A stretch of DNA of 64,000 bases from Streptomyces coffeae (lineage in GTDB: Bacteria; Actinomycetota; Actinomycetes; Streptomycetales; Streptomycetaceae), in contig NZ_JAERRF010000009.1 in NCBI RefSeq assembly GCF_016741875.1, positions 248,001 through 312,000 on the forward strand, in the 5' to 3' direction. Positions 44,963 through 52,880 of this stretch are shown here, piece after piece. The notes under the pieces are model-generated. The model worked only from the letters and a program-made list of their open reading frames with translations. It made no database searches and was not told where the DNA came from. A program made the translations under genes and the position numbers. How positions within the stretch are numbered: position 1 is the stretch's first letter; each line of letters starts with the position of its first letter.

Positions 44963-45600
44963 CCGGGCGCCTCCCGCCGACTACACCGGTGCCGGGCGAG
45001 GAAACCGCCCGGCACCGGTGTGGCGGTGATGCCCAGCAGGGTCGTGGGGGCGCGGCCGACGGGCAGGAGCACGCCGAACGCCTTGAACGCCGCCTCCTTG
45101 GCCGAGAAGAGGGCGAGCAGACGGGCCTCGGCCGCCGCCGGACCGCCCGCGGCGCGTACCCAGCTCTCCTCATCGGGACGCAGCACAAGATGCGCGGCCG
45201 GGAGCGGCAGACCGCGCAGTTCCAGGTCGCAGCCGAGCGCCCGGCCCAGGGACGCGAGAGCCGCCAGAGCCACGGCCAGGCCCCCGGAGTGGCTGATGGA
45301 GACGGTGGTTCCCGCGGGCGGCACGGGACGCCGGCCGGCACAGCCGATGTCTCCCGTCAGCTGTCCGGCGGCGGCCAGGGCGCGGCGGGCGGCGTGGCGT
45401 CCGGCGAGGAAGTCGCGGCGGCGGGCGGGCGGCATGGTGTCCGCCCGCCGCCGCTCGTCCGGCCCGGCCGGGCGTGCCGCGGGGTCGCCGACGGCGGCGA
45501 TGCCGAGGCCGACCCCATCGGCGGCGAGGGTCGGCCGGAGGGCGAGGAGAGCGACGGCGGTGCGTATCCGGTCGCTTCCCGACGGCTTCGCGCTGGGCAA
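44839..45600 (-). CDS. 4'-Phosphopantetheinyl transferase (AntQ-like)
   Basis: 253 residues. The motifs of Sfp/EntD-type transferases are in order: LAGRHAARRAL, VSISHSGG, GCDLE (acidic metal ligand), FSAKEAAFKAFG. It converts apo carrier domains of the cluster to holo form. The frame opens with TTG three bases after the ligase stop, so it belongs to the ACP-ligase-PPTase operon; the true start may be a downstream GTG. The C-terminus (LQIGVVPAGPGVFTW) still looks conserved, so the 124-bp antisense overlap with the thioesterase gene appears genuine. A strong hairpin lies inside its coding sequence. Confidence 0.88.
   Translation of the reverse strand: MPSAKPSGSDRIRTAVALLALRPTLAADGVGLGIAAVGDPAARPAGPDERRRADTMPPARRRDFLAGRHAARRALAAAGQLTGDIGCAGRRPVPPAGTTVSISHSGGLAVALAALASLGRALGCDLELRGLPLPAAHLVLRPDEESWVRAAGGPAAAEARLLALFSAKEAAFKAFGVLLPVGRAPTTLLGITATPVPGGFLARHRCSRREAPGQALQIGVVPAGPGVFTWTAGATERTAETIRPTSGAGSGWK
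44983..45021. terminator. Perfect 16-bp hairpin after the thioesterase gene, inside the PPTase ORF
   Basis: ACACCGGTGCCGGGCG pairs perfectly with 45006-45021 around a 7-base loop, starting 20 bases after the thioesterase stop. It would terminate or protect the rightward mRNA. No T-run follows. On the other strand it lies in translated sequence of the PPTase. Confidence 0.65.
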
Positions 45601-45603
45601 CGG

Positions 45604-47085
45604 TCAGGCTCGCAGCAGCTTCTTGAGGATCTTTCCGGCGGGGTTCCTCGGCACCTGATCGATGAACTCGACGCGGCGGGGGCGCTTGTACGGGGCGAGT
45701 TGCCCGGCGGCGTGTCGCAGCAGCTCGGCGGCGCTCGTCCCCTCGTCGGCGACGACGTACGCCAGCGGCACTTCGCCGTAGTCGTCGTCCGGGATGCCGA
45801 CCACGGCGGCGTCGCGCACGGCCGGGTGTGCGCGCAGGGCCTGTTCGATCTCCGTGGGGTAGACGTTCAGCCCGGCGCGGATGATCAGATCCTTGCTGCG
45901 GTCGACGAGGTGGATGCGGCCCTCCGCATCGAGGAAGCCGAGGTCGCCGGTGCGGGTCCAGCCGTTCACCGTGATCTCGGCGGTGGCCTGCTCGTCGCGC
46001 CAGTAGCCGCGCATGACGCCGGGCCCGCGTACGCAGATCTCCCCGATGGCGCCCCGCTCGGCCGCACAGCCCTCCGTGTCGAGGACGCGCACGGACATGC
46101 CGGCGATGACCCGGCCGCTGGGGAGGCGCTCGGCCACGGCGTCCGGCGCGGGGTGCTCCTCGGGGCCGAGGGTGACGAACGGGCCGCCGACCTCGGTCAT
46201 GCCGTAGACCTGCCGGAAGCCGCAGCCCAGCCGGGACACGGCCGTCGCGTAGAGGTCGACGGGCATGGGCGCGGCGCCGTAGAGCACCTCGCGCAGCGAG
46301 GACAGGTCGGCCGTCTCGGCGGCCTTGGCCTGGAGCAGGAAGCGCAGCATCTGCGGAACGAGCCAGATGTGCGTGGCGCGGTGCTCCTCGATCGCGGCCA
46401 GGGCCGTCTGCGGCTTGAAGCCCGGCAGCAGGACAACGGTGGCACCGGCCGCCATGTAGGTGAGCGACACCACCATGCTGCCGTGGTAGAGGGGGCAGCA
46501 GTTGAGCAGCACCATGTCGTCGGCGGGGCGGGCCGAGGCGAGCCAGCCGAGGGCGATGGCCCGGAAGGAGGCGTGGTCGACGGTGACACCCTTGGCCCGG
46601 CCAGTGGTGGCGGAGGTGTGCAGGATCGCCGCCGGGGCGTCGTCGGCGACGTCCGGCAGCTCCACCTCCGTCCCCTCGCCGTCTCCCTGGGCGAGCGCGG
46701 CGAACTCCTCGCCGTCCAGGGCGATCCGCAGGCGCGCGGGCAGGTCCGGGTGGCGGGCGAGGAGTTCGGCCTCACCGACCACCGCGGCCGGTTCGGTGCG
46801 CTCGGCGATGCCCGTCACCTCGTCGGGCGTCAGGCTGTGGTTGAGCGGGACGAACAGTGCGCCGAGCCGGGCGAGCGCGAAGTAGGTCTCCAGGACCTCG
46901 ACCCGGTCGAGCGAGAGCACCGCCACACGGTCGCCGGGCCGTACGCCCCGCGCGGCGAACCCGTGTGCCAGCCGCGCCGTCCGGTCGTGGAGCCCGGCCC
47001 AGGTGACCGAACGGCGCTCGTCGATGAAGGCCGCGCGGTCCGGGAAGCACTGCCGGTTGCGCTCCATCAGCTGGGTCAGCCACAT
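45604..47085 (-). CDS. antF: Aryl-acid CoA/ACP ligase (AntF-like, anthranilate-activating)
   Basis: 493 residues, ANL superfamily. Motifs: HTSATTGRAKGVTV (A3), YGMTEVGGPF (A5), RTGDLGFLD (A7), DLIIRAGLNVYPTEIEQ (A8) and PRNPAGKILKK with the catalytic lysine (A10). It is a stand-alone acyl ligase without a carrier domain. In the antimycin pathway AntF activates anthranilate and loads it on the stand-alone carrier AntG before ring oxidation. The pairing is reproduced here: the carrier gene immediately precedes it, with its stop overlapping this ATG by one base. The substrate is inferred from context. Confidence 0.9.
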   Translation of the reverse strand: MWLTQLMERNRQCFPDRAAFIDERRSVTWAGLHDRTARLAHGFAARGVRPGDRVAVLSLDRVEVLETYFALARLGALFVPLNHSLTPDEVTGIAERTEPAAVVGEAELLARHPDLPARLRIALDGEEFAALAQGDGEGTEVELPDVADDAPAAILHTSATTGRAKGVTVDHASFRAIALGWLASARPADDMVLLNCCPLYHGSMVVSLTYMAAGATVVLLPGFKPQTALAAIEEHRATHIWLVPQMLRFLLQAKAAETADLSSLREVLYGAAPMPVDLYATAVSRLGCGFRQVYGMTEVGGPFVTLGPEEHPAPDAVAERLPSGRVIAGMSVRVLDTEGCAAERGAIGEICVRGPGVMRGYWRDEQATAEITVNGWTRTGDLGFLDAEGRIHLVDRSKDLIIRAGLNVYPTEIEQALRAHPAVRDAAVVGIPDDDYGEVPLAYVVADEGTSAAELLRHAAGQLAPYKRPRRVEFIDQVPRNPAGKILKKLLRA

Positions 47086-47333
47086 CAGGCGCCGCCGGGC
47101 TGTGCGGCGCCGGTGCGCTCGGCCACGAACCGCTCGTAGTCGGCGAGCGTGATCAGGCCCTCCATGTCCTCGGCGGTGACCTCCACGCCGGTGCGCTGCT
47201 CGATGAGCAGCACCAGGCGCACCAGGTCGCCGGAGTCGATGCCGCTGGCGCTGAGGTCGGTGTTGTCCTCGACGCCCTCGGCGAACTCCGGTGTGCCGGT
47301 GAGTTCGACAAGCATCTCCCGTACGGTGCCCAT
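47085..47333 (-). CDS. antG: Stand-alone acyl/peptidyl carrier protein (AntG-like)
   Basis: 82 residues. The ATG at 47333 follows GGGAAGGG; the open frame runs 44 codons further upstream but that part is not protein-like. The carrier motif is LSASGIDSGDLVRL, with the phosphopantetheine serine in the DS pair. It is acidic, with a four-helix pattern (VLLIEQRTGVEVTAEDM). It would hold anthranilate as a thioester while the oxygenase converts it to 3-aminosalicylate, then deliver it to the first C domain of the large NRPS. Confidence 0.88.
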   Translation of the reverse strand: MGTVREMLVELTGTPEFAEGVEDNTDLSASGIDSGDLVRLVLLIEQRTGVEVTAEDMEGLITLADYERFVAERTGAAQPGGA

Positions 47334-47532
47334 GCGTTGCCCTTCCCTGGTCGTACAGCTACGGCAATTGACCGCACTGGGGAGAGAGGCACCGTCGGCA
47401 CGGCACAATCCCTCGCCCCGGCAGGTTCCCCGCGTGTCCTTCGTCACGGGATTGCCGGCGGGCACCCCGCACTCCTTATGTCACAAAGCGCCGCACCGCA
47501 CGAGGCGCCGCCGTGACCGAGGGAGTGAGACA
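47334..47532. promoter_or_regulatory. Divergent promoter region of the two precursor operons
   Basis: 199 bp between the carrier gene (minus) and the PaaA-like gene (plus). In antimycin clusters both corresponding promoters are driven by the sigma factor AntA. On the minus strand there is GGGGAACC near 47425-47432, which resembles an ECF -35 (GGAAC); I found no equally clear copy on the plus strand and no shared -10. GGGAG precedes the plus-strand GTG. Confidence 0.5.
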
Positions 47533-48558
47533 GTGCCAGAGACGCGTGAAGTGCGTAAGACGCGTGAAGGGTGTCCCGAGGAGCGGTTCGAGGCGCTGCT
47601 GGCCGCCGGCGAACAGATCGAGCCAGGCGACCGGATGCCCGACGGCTACCGGCGGATGGTGCTGCGGCAGATCGCCCAGCACGCCCATTCGGAGATCATC
47701 GGCATGCAGCCGGAGGGCGCATGGCTGACCCGCGCGCCCTCACTGCACCGCAAGGCGAGTCTGCTGGCGAAGGTGCAGGACGAGGCCGGGCACGGGCTGT
47801 ATCTCTACGCGGCCGCCGAGACGCTCGGCGTGGACCGGGCGGAGCTGCTGGACGCGCTGCACCGAGGCCATCAGAGGTACGCGGCCACGTTCAACCACCC
47901 GGCGCTGACATGGGCCGACACCGGCGCGATCGCCTGGCTGACGGACGGCGCGGCCGTGGTCAACCAAGTGCCGCTGTGCCAGACCTCGTACGGGCCCTAC
48001 GCGCGAGCCATGCGGCGGGTCTGCCAGGAGGAGGCTTTCCACGTCCGGCAGGGCTACGACGTGCTGTGGTCGCTGTGCCGGGGCACCCCGGAGCAGAAAC
48101 GGATGGCGCAGGACGCGGTGGACCGGTGGTGGCTTCCGGCGGTTGCCCTGATGTTCGGGCCGCCGGACACGGTGGCGGGCGGCGCCGACGCGCGGACGGC
48201 GGCCATGGGCACGTCGGTCACCCGGCGGTCGATGGCCTGGGGGATCAAACGGCACACCAACGACGAGCTGCGGCAGCGGTTCGTCGACAACTGCGTACCG
48301 CAGGCCGAGCGGCTGGGCGTCACCCTGCCCGACCCGGCGATCCGCTGGAACGAGGAGCGCGGGCACTACGACTTCACCCCGGTGGACTGGCAGCAGTTCC
48401 GCGATGTGCTCGGCGACGGTTCGGCGTGCGCCCGGCAGCGGCTGGCCCACCGGGTGGCGGCGCACGCGGCCGGCGCCTGGGTGCGCGAGGCGGTCGACGC
48501 GTACGCGGCCCGCCAGGCGGAACACGGGGAGCGGGCGGAACACGGGGAGGCGGCATGA
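47533..48558 (+). CDS. paaA: PaaA-like catalytic diiron subunit of multicomponent oxygenase (AntH-like)
   Basis: 341 residues from a GTG with GGGAG upstream. It carries the diiron ligands of PaaA: QDEAGHGLYL (Glu...His, first half) and QEEAFHVRQGY (second half), plus WADTGAIAWL and the characteristic LCQTSYGPYARAM stretch. In phenylacetate breakdown PaaA epoxidises a ring CoA thioester. Here no other catabolic paa genes follow; instead tryptophan-kynurenine genes do, as in antimycin clusters, where AntHIJKL oxidises carrier-bound anthranilate to 3-aminosalicylate. First gene of an eight-gene operon with overlaps or gaps of at most 11 bases. Confidence 0.93.
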   Translation: MPETREVRKTREGCPEERFEALLAAGEQIEPGDRMPDGYRRMVLRQIAQHAHSEIIGMQPEGAWLTRAPSLHRKASLLAKVQDEAGHGLYLYAAAETLGVDRAELLDALHRGHQRYAATFNHPALTWADTGAIAWLTDGAAVVNQVPLCQTSYGPYARAMRRVCQEEAFHVRQGYDVLWSLCRGTPEQKRMAQDAVDRWWLPAVALMFGPPDTVAGGADARTAAMGTSVTRRSMAWGIKRHTNDELRQRFVDNCVPQAERLGVTLPDPAIRWNEERGHYDFTPVDWQQFRDVLGDGSACARQRLAHRVAAHAAGAWVREAVDAYAARQAEHGERAEHGEAA

Positions 48559-48857
48559 GCGAGGAGACCGTACGGAAGCGGATCCCGTGGGAGGTGTTCA
48601 TCCGGCCCCGCCGGGGGCTGGCGCACCAGCACGTGGGGTCGGTGCACGGCGCCGACGCCGACATGGCGCTCGCCAACGCCCGGGACCTGTACACCCGGCG
48701 GGGCGAGACGGTCTCCCTGTGGGTGGTGCGCTCCGACCACGTCCGGGCCTCCGCGCCGGACGAGAAGGGCCCGCTGTTCGCGAACGCCGAGCACAAGCCG
48801 TTCCGGCACCCGGAGCACTACGTCCCCCTCAACGAGACGGACGGCCATGACGGTTAG
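48555..48857 (+). CDS. paaB: PaaB-like small bridging subunit (AntI-like)
   Basis: 100 residues; ATGA overlap with the PaaA-like gene. It contains the PaaB signature: PWEVFIRPRRGLAHQHVGSV, the ALANARDLYTRRGE segment and LWVVRSD. PaaB links PaaAC dimers and organises the complex for contact with the reductase. Length is close to family size (about 95 residues). Confidence 0.93.
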   Translation: MSEETVRKRIPWEVFIRPRRGLAHQHVGSVHGADADMALANARDLYTRRGETVSLWVVRSDHVRASAPDEKGPLFANAEHKPFRHPEHYVPLNETDGHDG

Positions 48858-49623
48858 CGAGATCCCCCGGGAACAGCTCGACACCGCCGGGTACGCGCTG
48901 CGGCTCGGCGACGACGCGCTGATCCTCTGCCAGCGGCTGTGCGCCTGGATCACCCGCGCGCCGACCATCGAAGAGGACCTGGCCCTGTCCAACATCGCCC
49001 TGGACCTGCTCGGCCACGCCCGTACCCTGCTGTCCCTCGCCGGGCGTCTGGACGGCACGGACCGCACCGACGACGACCTGGCGTACGGCCGGATGGAGCG
49101 GGAGTTCCGCAACGTGTTGTTGGTGGAGCTGCCGGGCGGGGACTTCGCCATGACGATCGCCCGGCAGCTGGCGTACTCGGTCCACTGCCGGCTGCTCTGG
49201 ACGGAGCTGGAGCGCTCGGCCGATCCCGGGCTGGCGGCGTTCGCCGTGCGGGCGGCCAAGGAGGTCGAGTACCACCGGATGCACGCCGCGCAGTGGACGG
49301 TCCGGCTGGGCCGGGGCACCGAGGAGAGCCGGCGGCGGATGCGGGCGGGCCTGGCGCACGTATGGCCGTACGCGGCCGAGCTGTTCGAGAGCGACGAGCT
49401 GACCCGACGGCTCGACGCCTCCGGTACCGGGGTGGATCCGGCCCGGCTGCGGGAACCGTGGGAGCGGGAGACGGCCGCCGTGCTGGCGGAGGCCGGTCTG
49501 GAGGTGCCGCCGGGAGCGTGGGCGGCGACGGGCGGCCGCTCGGGGCTGCACACGGAGGCGTTCGGCCCGCTGCTGGCGGAGTTCCAGTCGGTCCGCCGCC
49601 AGTACCCGGGAGGCACCTGGTGA
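48847..49623 (+). CDS. paaC: PaaC-like structural subunit (AntJ-like)
   Basis: 258 residues, overlapping the previous gene by 11 bases. It is related to PaaA in fold but is the structural, non-catalytic partner: DDALILCQRLCAWITRAP, ALSNIALDLLGHARTLL, and VEYHRMHAAQW in the second ligand region. It forms the PaaAC heterodimer that positions the thioester substrate. Confidence 0.92.
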   Translation: MTVSEIPREQLDTAGYALRLGDDALILCQRLCAWITRAPTIEEDLALSNIALDLLGHARTLLSLAGRLDGTDRTDDDLAYGRMEREFRNVLLVELPGGDFAMTIARQLAYSVHCRLLWTELERSADPGLAAFAVRAAKEVEYHRMHAAQWTVRLGRGTEESRRRMRAGLAHVWPYAAELFESDELTRRLDASGTGVDPARLREPWERETAAVLAEAGLEVPPGAWAATGGRSGLHTEAFGPLLAEFQSVRRQYPGGTW

Positions 49624-50117
49624 GCACCGCACCGGCGATGGCCGCCGGGGAGGTACGGGCCCGGGTGGCGGCCGTACCGGATCCGGAGCTGCCGATGGTC
49701 ACCCTGGCCGATCTGGGCGTGCTCCGCGCCGTGGAACCGGCGCCGGACGGGGTGCTGGAGGTCGTCATCACCCCCACGTTCCTGGGCTGCCCGGCCATGC
49801 CGTCGATCGAGGCCGCCATCCGGGACGTGCTGGCCGCGTGCGGCCATCCGGAGGGACGGGTGCGGCAGGAGCTCGCGCCCGCCTGGACGTCCGACTGGAT
49901 CAGTGCCGAAGGCCGGCGGAAGCTCGCCGAGCACGGCATCGCCCCGCCGGGTCCCGCCACGGGCCCGCTGCCGGTGCGGCTCGGTCTCGGCGTGCCCTGC
50001 CCGCACTGCGGCTCGGCCGCGACCCGTCCGCAGAGCCCGTTCGGCGCGACCCGCTGCCAGGCCGTGCTGGTGTGCGCGGCCTGCCGGGAGACCTTCGCGC
50101 AGCTGAAAGCGATGTGA
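49620..50117 (+). CDS. paaD: PaaD-like metal-site assembly protein (AntK-like)
   Basis: 165 residues from a GTG overlapping the previous stop. It has a DUF59/MIP18-type N-terminal domain (DPELPMVTLADLGVLR, TFLGCPAMPSIE) and a C-terminal four-cysteine zinc-ribbon (CPHCGS ... CAAC). PaaD helps assemble the diiron or iron-sulfur centres of the oxygenase. Confidence 0.93.
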   Translation: MSTAPAMAAGEVRARVAAVPDPELPMVTLADLGVLRAVEPAPDGVLEVVITPTFLGCPAMPSIEAAIRDVLAACGHPEGRVRQELAPAWTSDWISAEGRRKLAEHGIAPPGPATGPLPVRLGLGVPCPHCGSAATRPQSPFGATRCQAVLVCAACRETFAQLKAM

Positions 50118-50123
50118 GGCGCC

Positions 50124-51224
50124 GTGACGGACATGACGCGCCGGGCCACGGGCTGGCACCGGCTCCGGGTGGGCTCGGTGGAGCCGCTGACGGACGACGC
50201 CGTGGCGGTGTCCCTGGAGGTGCCGGAGGCGCTCGCGGGCGTCTTCGCCCACCGGCCCGGCCAGCATGTGACCGTCCGGCACGTCCTGGACGGGCGGGAG
50301 CTGCGCCGCAGCTACTCGGTCTGCCCGCCGCCCCCGCCCGGCGCGTGCGACGGGCTGCGGCTGGTGGTCAAACGGCTGGGCCCGGGCGGGTTCGCCGAGT
50401 ACGCCACACGTGACCTGGCCGCCGGGGATCTCCTGGAACTCGCCCCGCCCACCGGTGACTTCCGGCTGGCCACACGGCGCGGCGCCCACCATGTACTGAT
50501 CGCCGCCGGCAGCGGCATCACCCCACTGCTGAGCATGGCGCAGGCGGCGCTGCGCGACGACCGGGCGTGCCGGGTGTCGCTCGTGCACGCCAACCGCACC
50601 GCGCGGTCGGTGCTGCTCGCGGACGAGCTGGCGGACCTCAAGGACGCCCACCCGGGGCGGTTCTTCGTCCTGCATGTGCTCTCCCGGGAGACGCGGGAGA
50701 CCGATCTGCTGTCCGGGCGCATCGACACCGACCGGCTGCCGAGACTGCTGGCGCTGCTGGGCGCCGAGCCCGGCGACGATACGCATTTCTATCTGTGCGG
50801 CCCGTGGGGTCTTGTGGAGGAGGGGCGCGCGGCGCTCGCCGCGTGGGGCGCCGACCCGGAGCGCGTGCGGTTCGAACTGTTCTCCACCGGAACGGCCTTC
50901 CCCGAGGACGGGCCGGACGGTCCCGCACGCCGGTCCGCGGGAACCGCCGGACGGATCACCGCACGGCTGGGCGGCCGCACCACCGTGACCACCATGGAGC
51001 CCGGGGACCGGGCGGTGCTGGACGCCCTGCTGCGCGCCCGCCCCGAGACCCCGTACTCCTGCCGCGACGGCCTGTGCGGCTCCTGCCGCGCCAAAGTGAC
51101 CGGCGGCCGCGTCACCCTCGGCCGCCAGTACGCCCTGGGCGCCGACGAATTGGCGGCCGGCTACACCCTGGCCTGCCGCGCCCTGCCGGAATCGGACGAC
51201 ATCGAGTTCGACTTCGACGCCTGA
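50124..51224 (+). CDS. paaE: PaaE-like NAD(P)H-dependent ferredoxin reductase (AntL-like)
   Basis: 366 residues, starting 6 bases after the PaaD-like stop. It has an FAD domain (RRSYSVCPPP), an NAD(P)H domain (IAAGSGITPLLSM, FYLCGPWG) and a C-terminal plant-type [2Fe-2S] domain with CRDGLCGSC and a last Cys in LACRALP. It supplies electrons to the diiron subunit. Confidence 0.95.
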   Translation: MTDMTRRATGWHRLRVGSVEPLTDDAVAVSLEVPEALAGVFAHRPGQHVTVRHVLDGRELRRSYSVCPPPPPGACDGLRLVVKRLGPGGFAEYATRDLAAGDLLELAPPTGDFRLATRRGAHHVLIAAGSGITPLLSMAQAALRDDRACRVSLVHANRTARSVLLADELADLKDAHPGRFFVLHVLSRETRETDLLSGRIDTDRLPRLLALLGAEPGDDTHFYLCGPWGLVEEGRAALAAWGADPERVRFELFSTGTAFPEDGPDGPARRSAGTAGRITARLGGRTTVTTMEPGDRAVLDALLRARPETPYSCRDGLCGSCRAKVTGGRVTLGRQYALGADELAAGYTLACRALPESDDIEFDFDA

Positions 51225-51235
51225 CAGGAGAGGTC

Positions 51236-52081
51236 ATGACCGACGAACCCACCACCGGAACCGCCCTGGTCGAGGACGCCCCGTTCCTCGGCTTCCAGGA
51301 GTCGACGCCCTACGACGACTACGTCCACGCCTCCGTGCTGTCCTCGCTCCAGCAGCCGCTCACCCAGGCCCCCGAGGAGATGGGGTTCCTCGTCACCACA
51401 CAGGTGATGGAGCTGTGGTTCACGCTGATCGTCCACGAGTGGCGGGCCGCCCGCGACGCGCTGATGAAGGACGACCTCGACGAGGCCATGGACGCCCTGG
51501 GCCGCGGTCGCGACGCGCACCGGTCCCTCAACGCCTCGCTGTACCCGATAGCCCGGCTGACGCCGGTTCAGTTCAACGGCTTCCGCGCCGCTTTCGGGAG
51601 CGCCTCCGGGTTCCAGTCCGCGATGTACCGGCATATGGAGTTCCTGCTCGGCGACAAGTCCCGTTCGCTGATCCAGCCCCACCGGGGACATGCGGTGGTC
51701 TACGCGGAACTCCAGGAGTCGCTTGCCGAGCCATCGCTCTACGACGAGGTGCTGGGCTTTCTGAACCGGCGGGGGCTGCCCGTCCCCGAGCACGTCCTGC
51801 TGCGGGACGTGACCGAGGAGTACCGGCCCGACCCGGGGGTGGAGGAGTCCTGGCGGCGGATCTACGCCGGGCCCCGGCACGATCCGCTGGTGTCGCTGGG
51901 CGAGATGCTCACCGACACCGCCGAGCTGGTCCTGCGCTGGCGCGCCGACCATCTGCTGGCCGTGCGCCGGGCGATGGGCGGCAAGAGGGGCAGCGCCGGT
52001 TCCTCCGGCCTGTCGTGGCTGGAGAAGCGCGCCGAACGTCCCGTGTTCCCCGAACTCTGGAGCGCACGTGGCCATGTCTAG
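51236..52081 (+). CDS. kynA: Tryptophan 2,3-dioxygenase (AntN-like)
   Basis: 281 residues, close to the family's usual length; ATG after AGGAGAGG. Motifs: YDDYVHASVLSSLQQPL near the start, EMGFLVTTQVMELWFTLIVHEW with the haem-pocket His region, RLTPVQFNGFRAAFGSASGF and the C-terminal WRADHLLAVRRAMGGKRGS followed by SSGLSWLEK. It opens the indole ring of L-tryptophan to N-formylkynurenine, the first step to anthranilate. Its placement after the oxygenase genes shows that the tryptophan is destined for the starter unit. Confidence 0.95.
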   Translation: MTDEPTTGTALVEDAPFLGFQESTPYDDYVHASVLSSLQQPLTQAPEEMGFLVTTQVMELWFTLIVHEWRAARDALMKDDLDEAMDALGRGRDAHRSLNASLYPIARLTPVQFNGFRAAFGSASGFQSAMYRHMEFLLGDKSRSLIQPHRGHAVVYAELQESLAEPSLYDEVLGFLNRRGLPVPEHVLLRDVTEEYRPDPGVEESWRRIYAGPRHDPLVSLGEMLTDTAELVLRWRADHLLAVRRAMGGKRGSAGSSGLSWLEKRAERPVFPELWSARGHV

Positions 52082-52880
52082 GGAGGTTTCCGCGGCCCAT
52101 GCCGAGGAGGAGCGCCGGGTGCTGGGCCTGAAGCCCGTACTGGCACCCGTCCACCGCCGCTATGGCACACACCCCCACCAGGTGTACGACATGTGGCCGG
52201 GGGCGGACGCGGACGCTCCGATGGTGGTGCTGCTCCACGGCGGCTACTGGCGGTACGACCGGATGCACCTCACCCCGTTCGCCGCGTATCTGGCGGCAAG
52301 CGGACTCACCGTCGTCCTGCCGGGCTTCCGCCGCTCCGGCGGCGCGGGCGGCTATCCGGAGACGTTCGACGACATCGCGCTGGCGCTGGACACCATCCCG
52401 GACGGGCGGCCGTACGTACTGGCCGGACACTGCTCGGGCGGTCATCTCGCGCTGTGGGCGGCCGCGCGCGCCCTGCTGCCCGAGGACGCGCCGTGGCACG
52501 GCACGCGACTGCCGTCGGCGGTCCTCGCGCTGGCCCCGATCACCGATCTGGCGGCCTGCGCACGGGAGCGGCTGAGCGACGACGCGGTGCACCAACTGCT
52601 GGGCGGGGCGGACCGGCTGGAGCCGCTGCTGTCACTGGTGGACCCGGTCACGCTGCTGCGCGACGCGGGCAGCACGGGCGTGCCGACCGTGGTGCTGCAC
52701 GGCGAGATGGACGAGGAGCTGCCGCATGAGCAGTTCACCGCCTACACCGCGGTGCACCGGGACGCGGAGCTCGTGACGCTGCCCGGGACGGGCCACTACA
52801 CCCTCATCGAGCCGGGCTCCGGGGCGAGTCGAGCGGTCGTCGAGGAACTCGGCCGTCTCACGCACCGGATTCGCCCATGA
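52068..52880 (+). CDS. Kynurenine formamidase-like alpha/beta hydrolase (AntO-like; formamidase or N-formyltransferase)
   Basis: 270 residues; starts at GTG 52068 or ATG 52074, inside the dioxygenase 3' end. It has the oxyanion motif HGGYWRYDR, nucleophile GHCSGGHLAL, acid in HGEMDEELP and histidine GTGHYTLIEPG, the pattern of HGGxW-type kynurenine formamidases. It sits between dioxygenase and kynureninase, so N-formylkynurenine hydrolysis fits. In antimycin clusters the protein at this position (AntO) has been assigned N-formylation of 3-aminosalicylate, so one or both roles are possible. It overlaps kynureninase by ATGA. Confidence 0.85.
   Translation: MAMSREVSAAHAEEERRVLGLKPVLAPVHRRYGTHPHQVYDMWPGADADAPMVVLLHGGYWRYDRMHLTPFAAYLAASGLTVVLPGFRRSGGAGGYPETFDDIALALDTIPDGRPYVLAGHCSGGHLALWAAARALLPEDAPWHGTRLPSAVLALAPITDLAACARERLSDDAVHQLLGGADRLEPLLSLVDPVTLLRDAGSTGVPTVVLHGEMDEELPHEQFTAYTAVHRDAELVTLPGTGHYTLIEPGSGASRAVVEELGRLTHRIRP

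Noticed and set aside
47533..51224. Phenylacetate catabolism operon
   Set aside because: Only the oxygenase genes are present, with no CoA ligase or ring-opening and beta-oxidation genes; coupling to kynurenine genes points to aminosalicylate formation.
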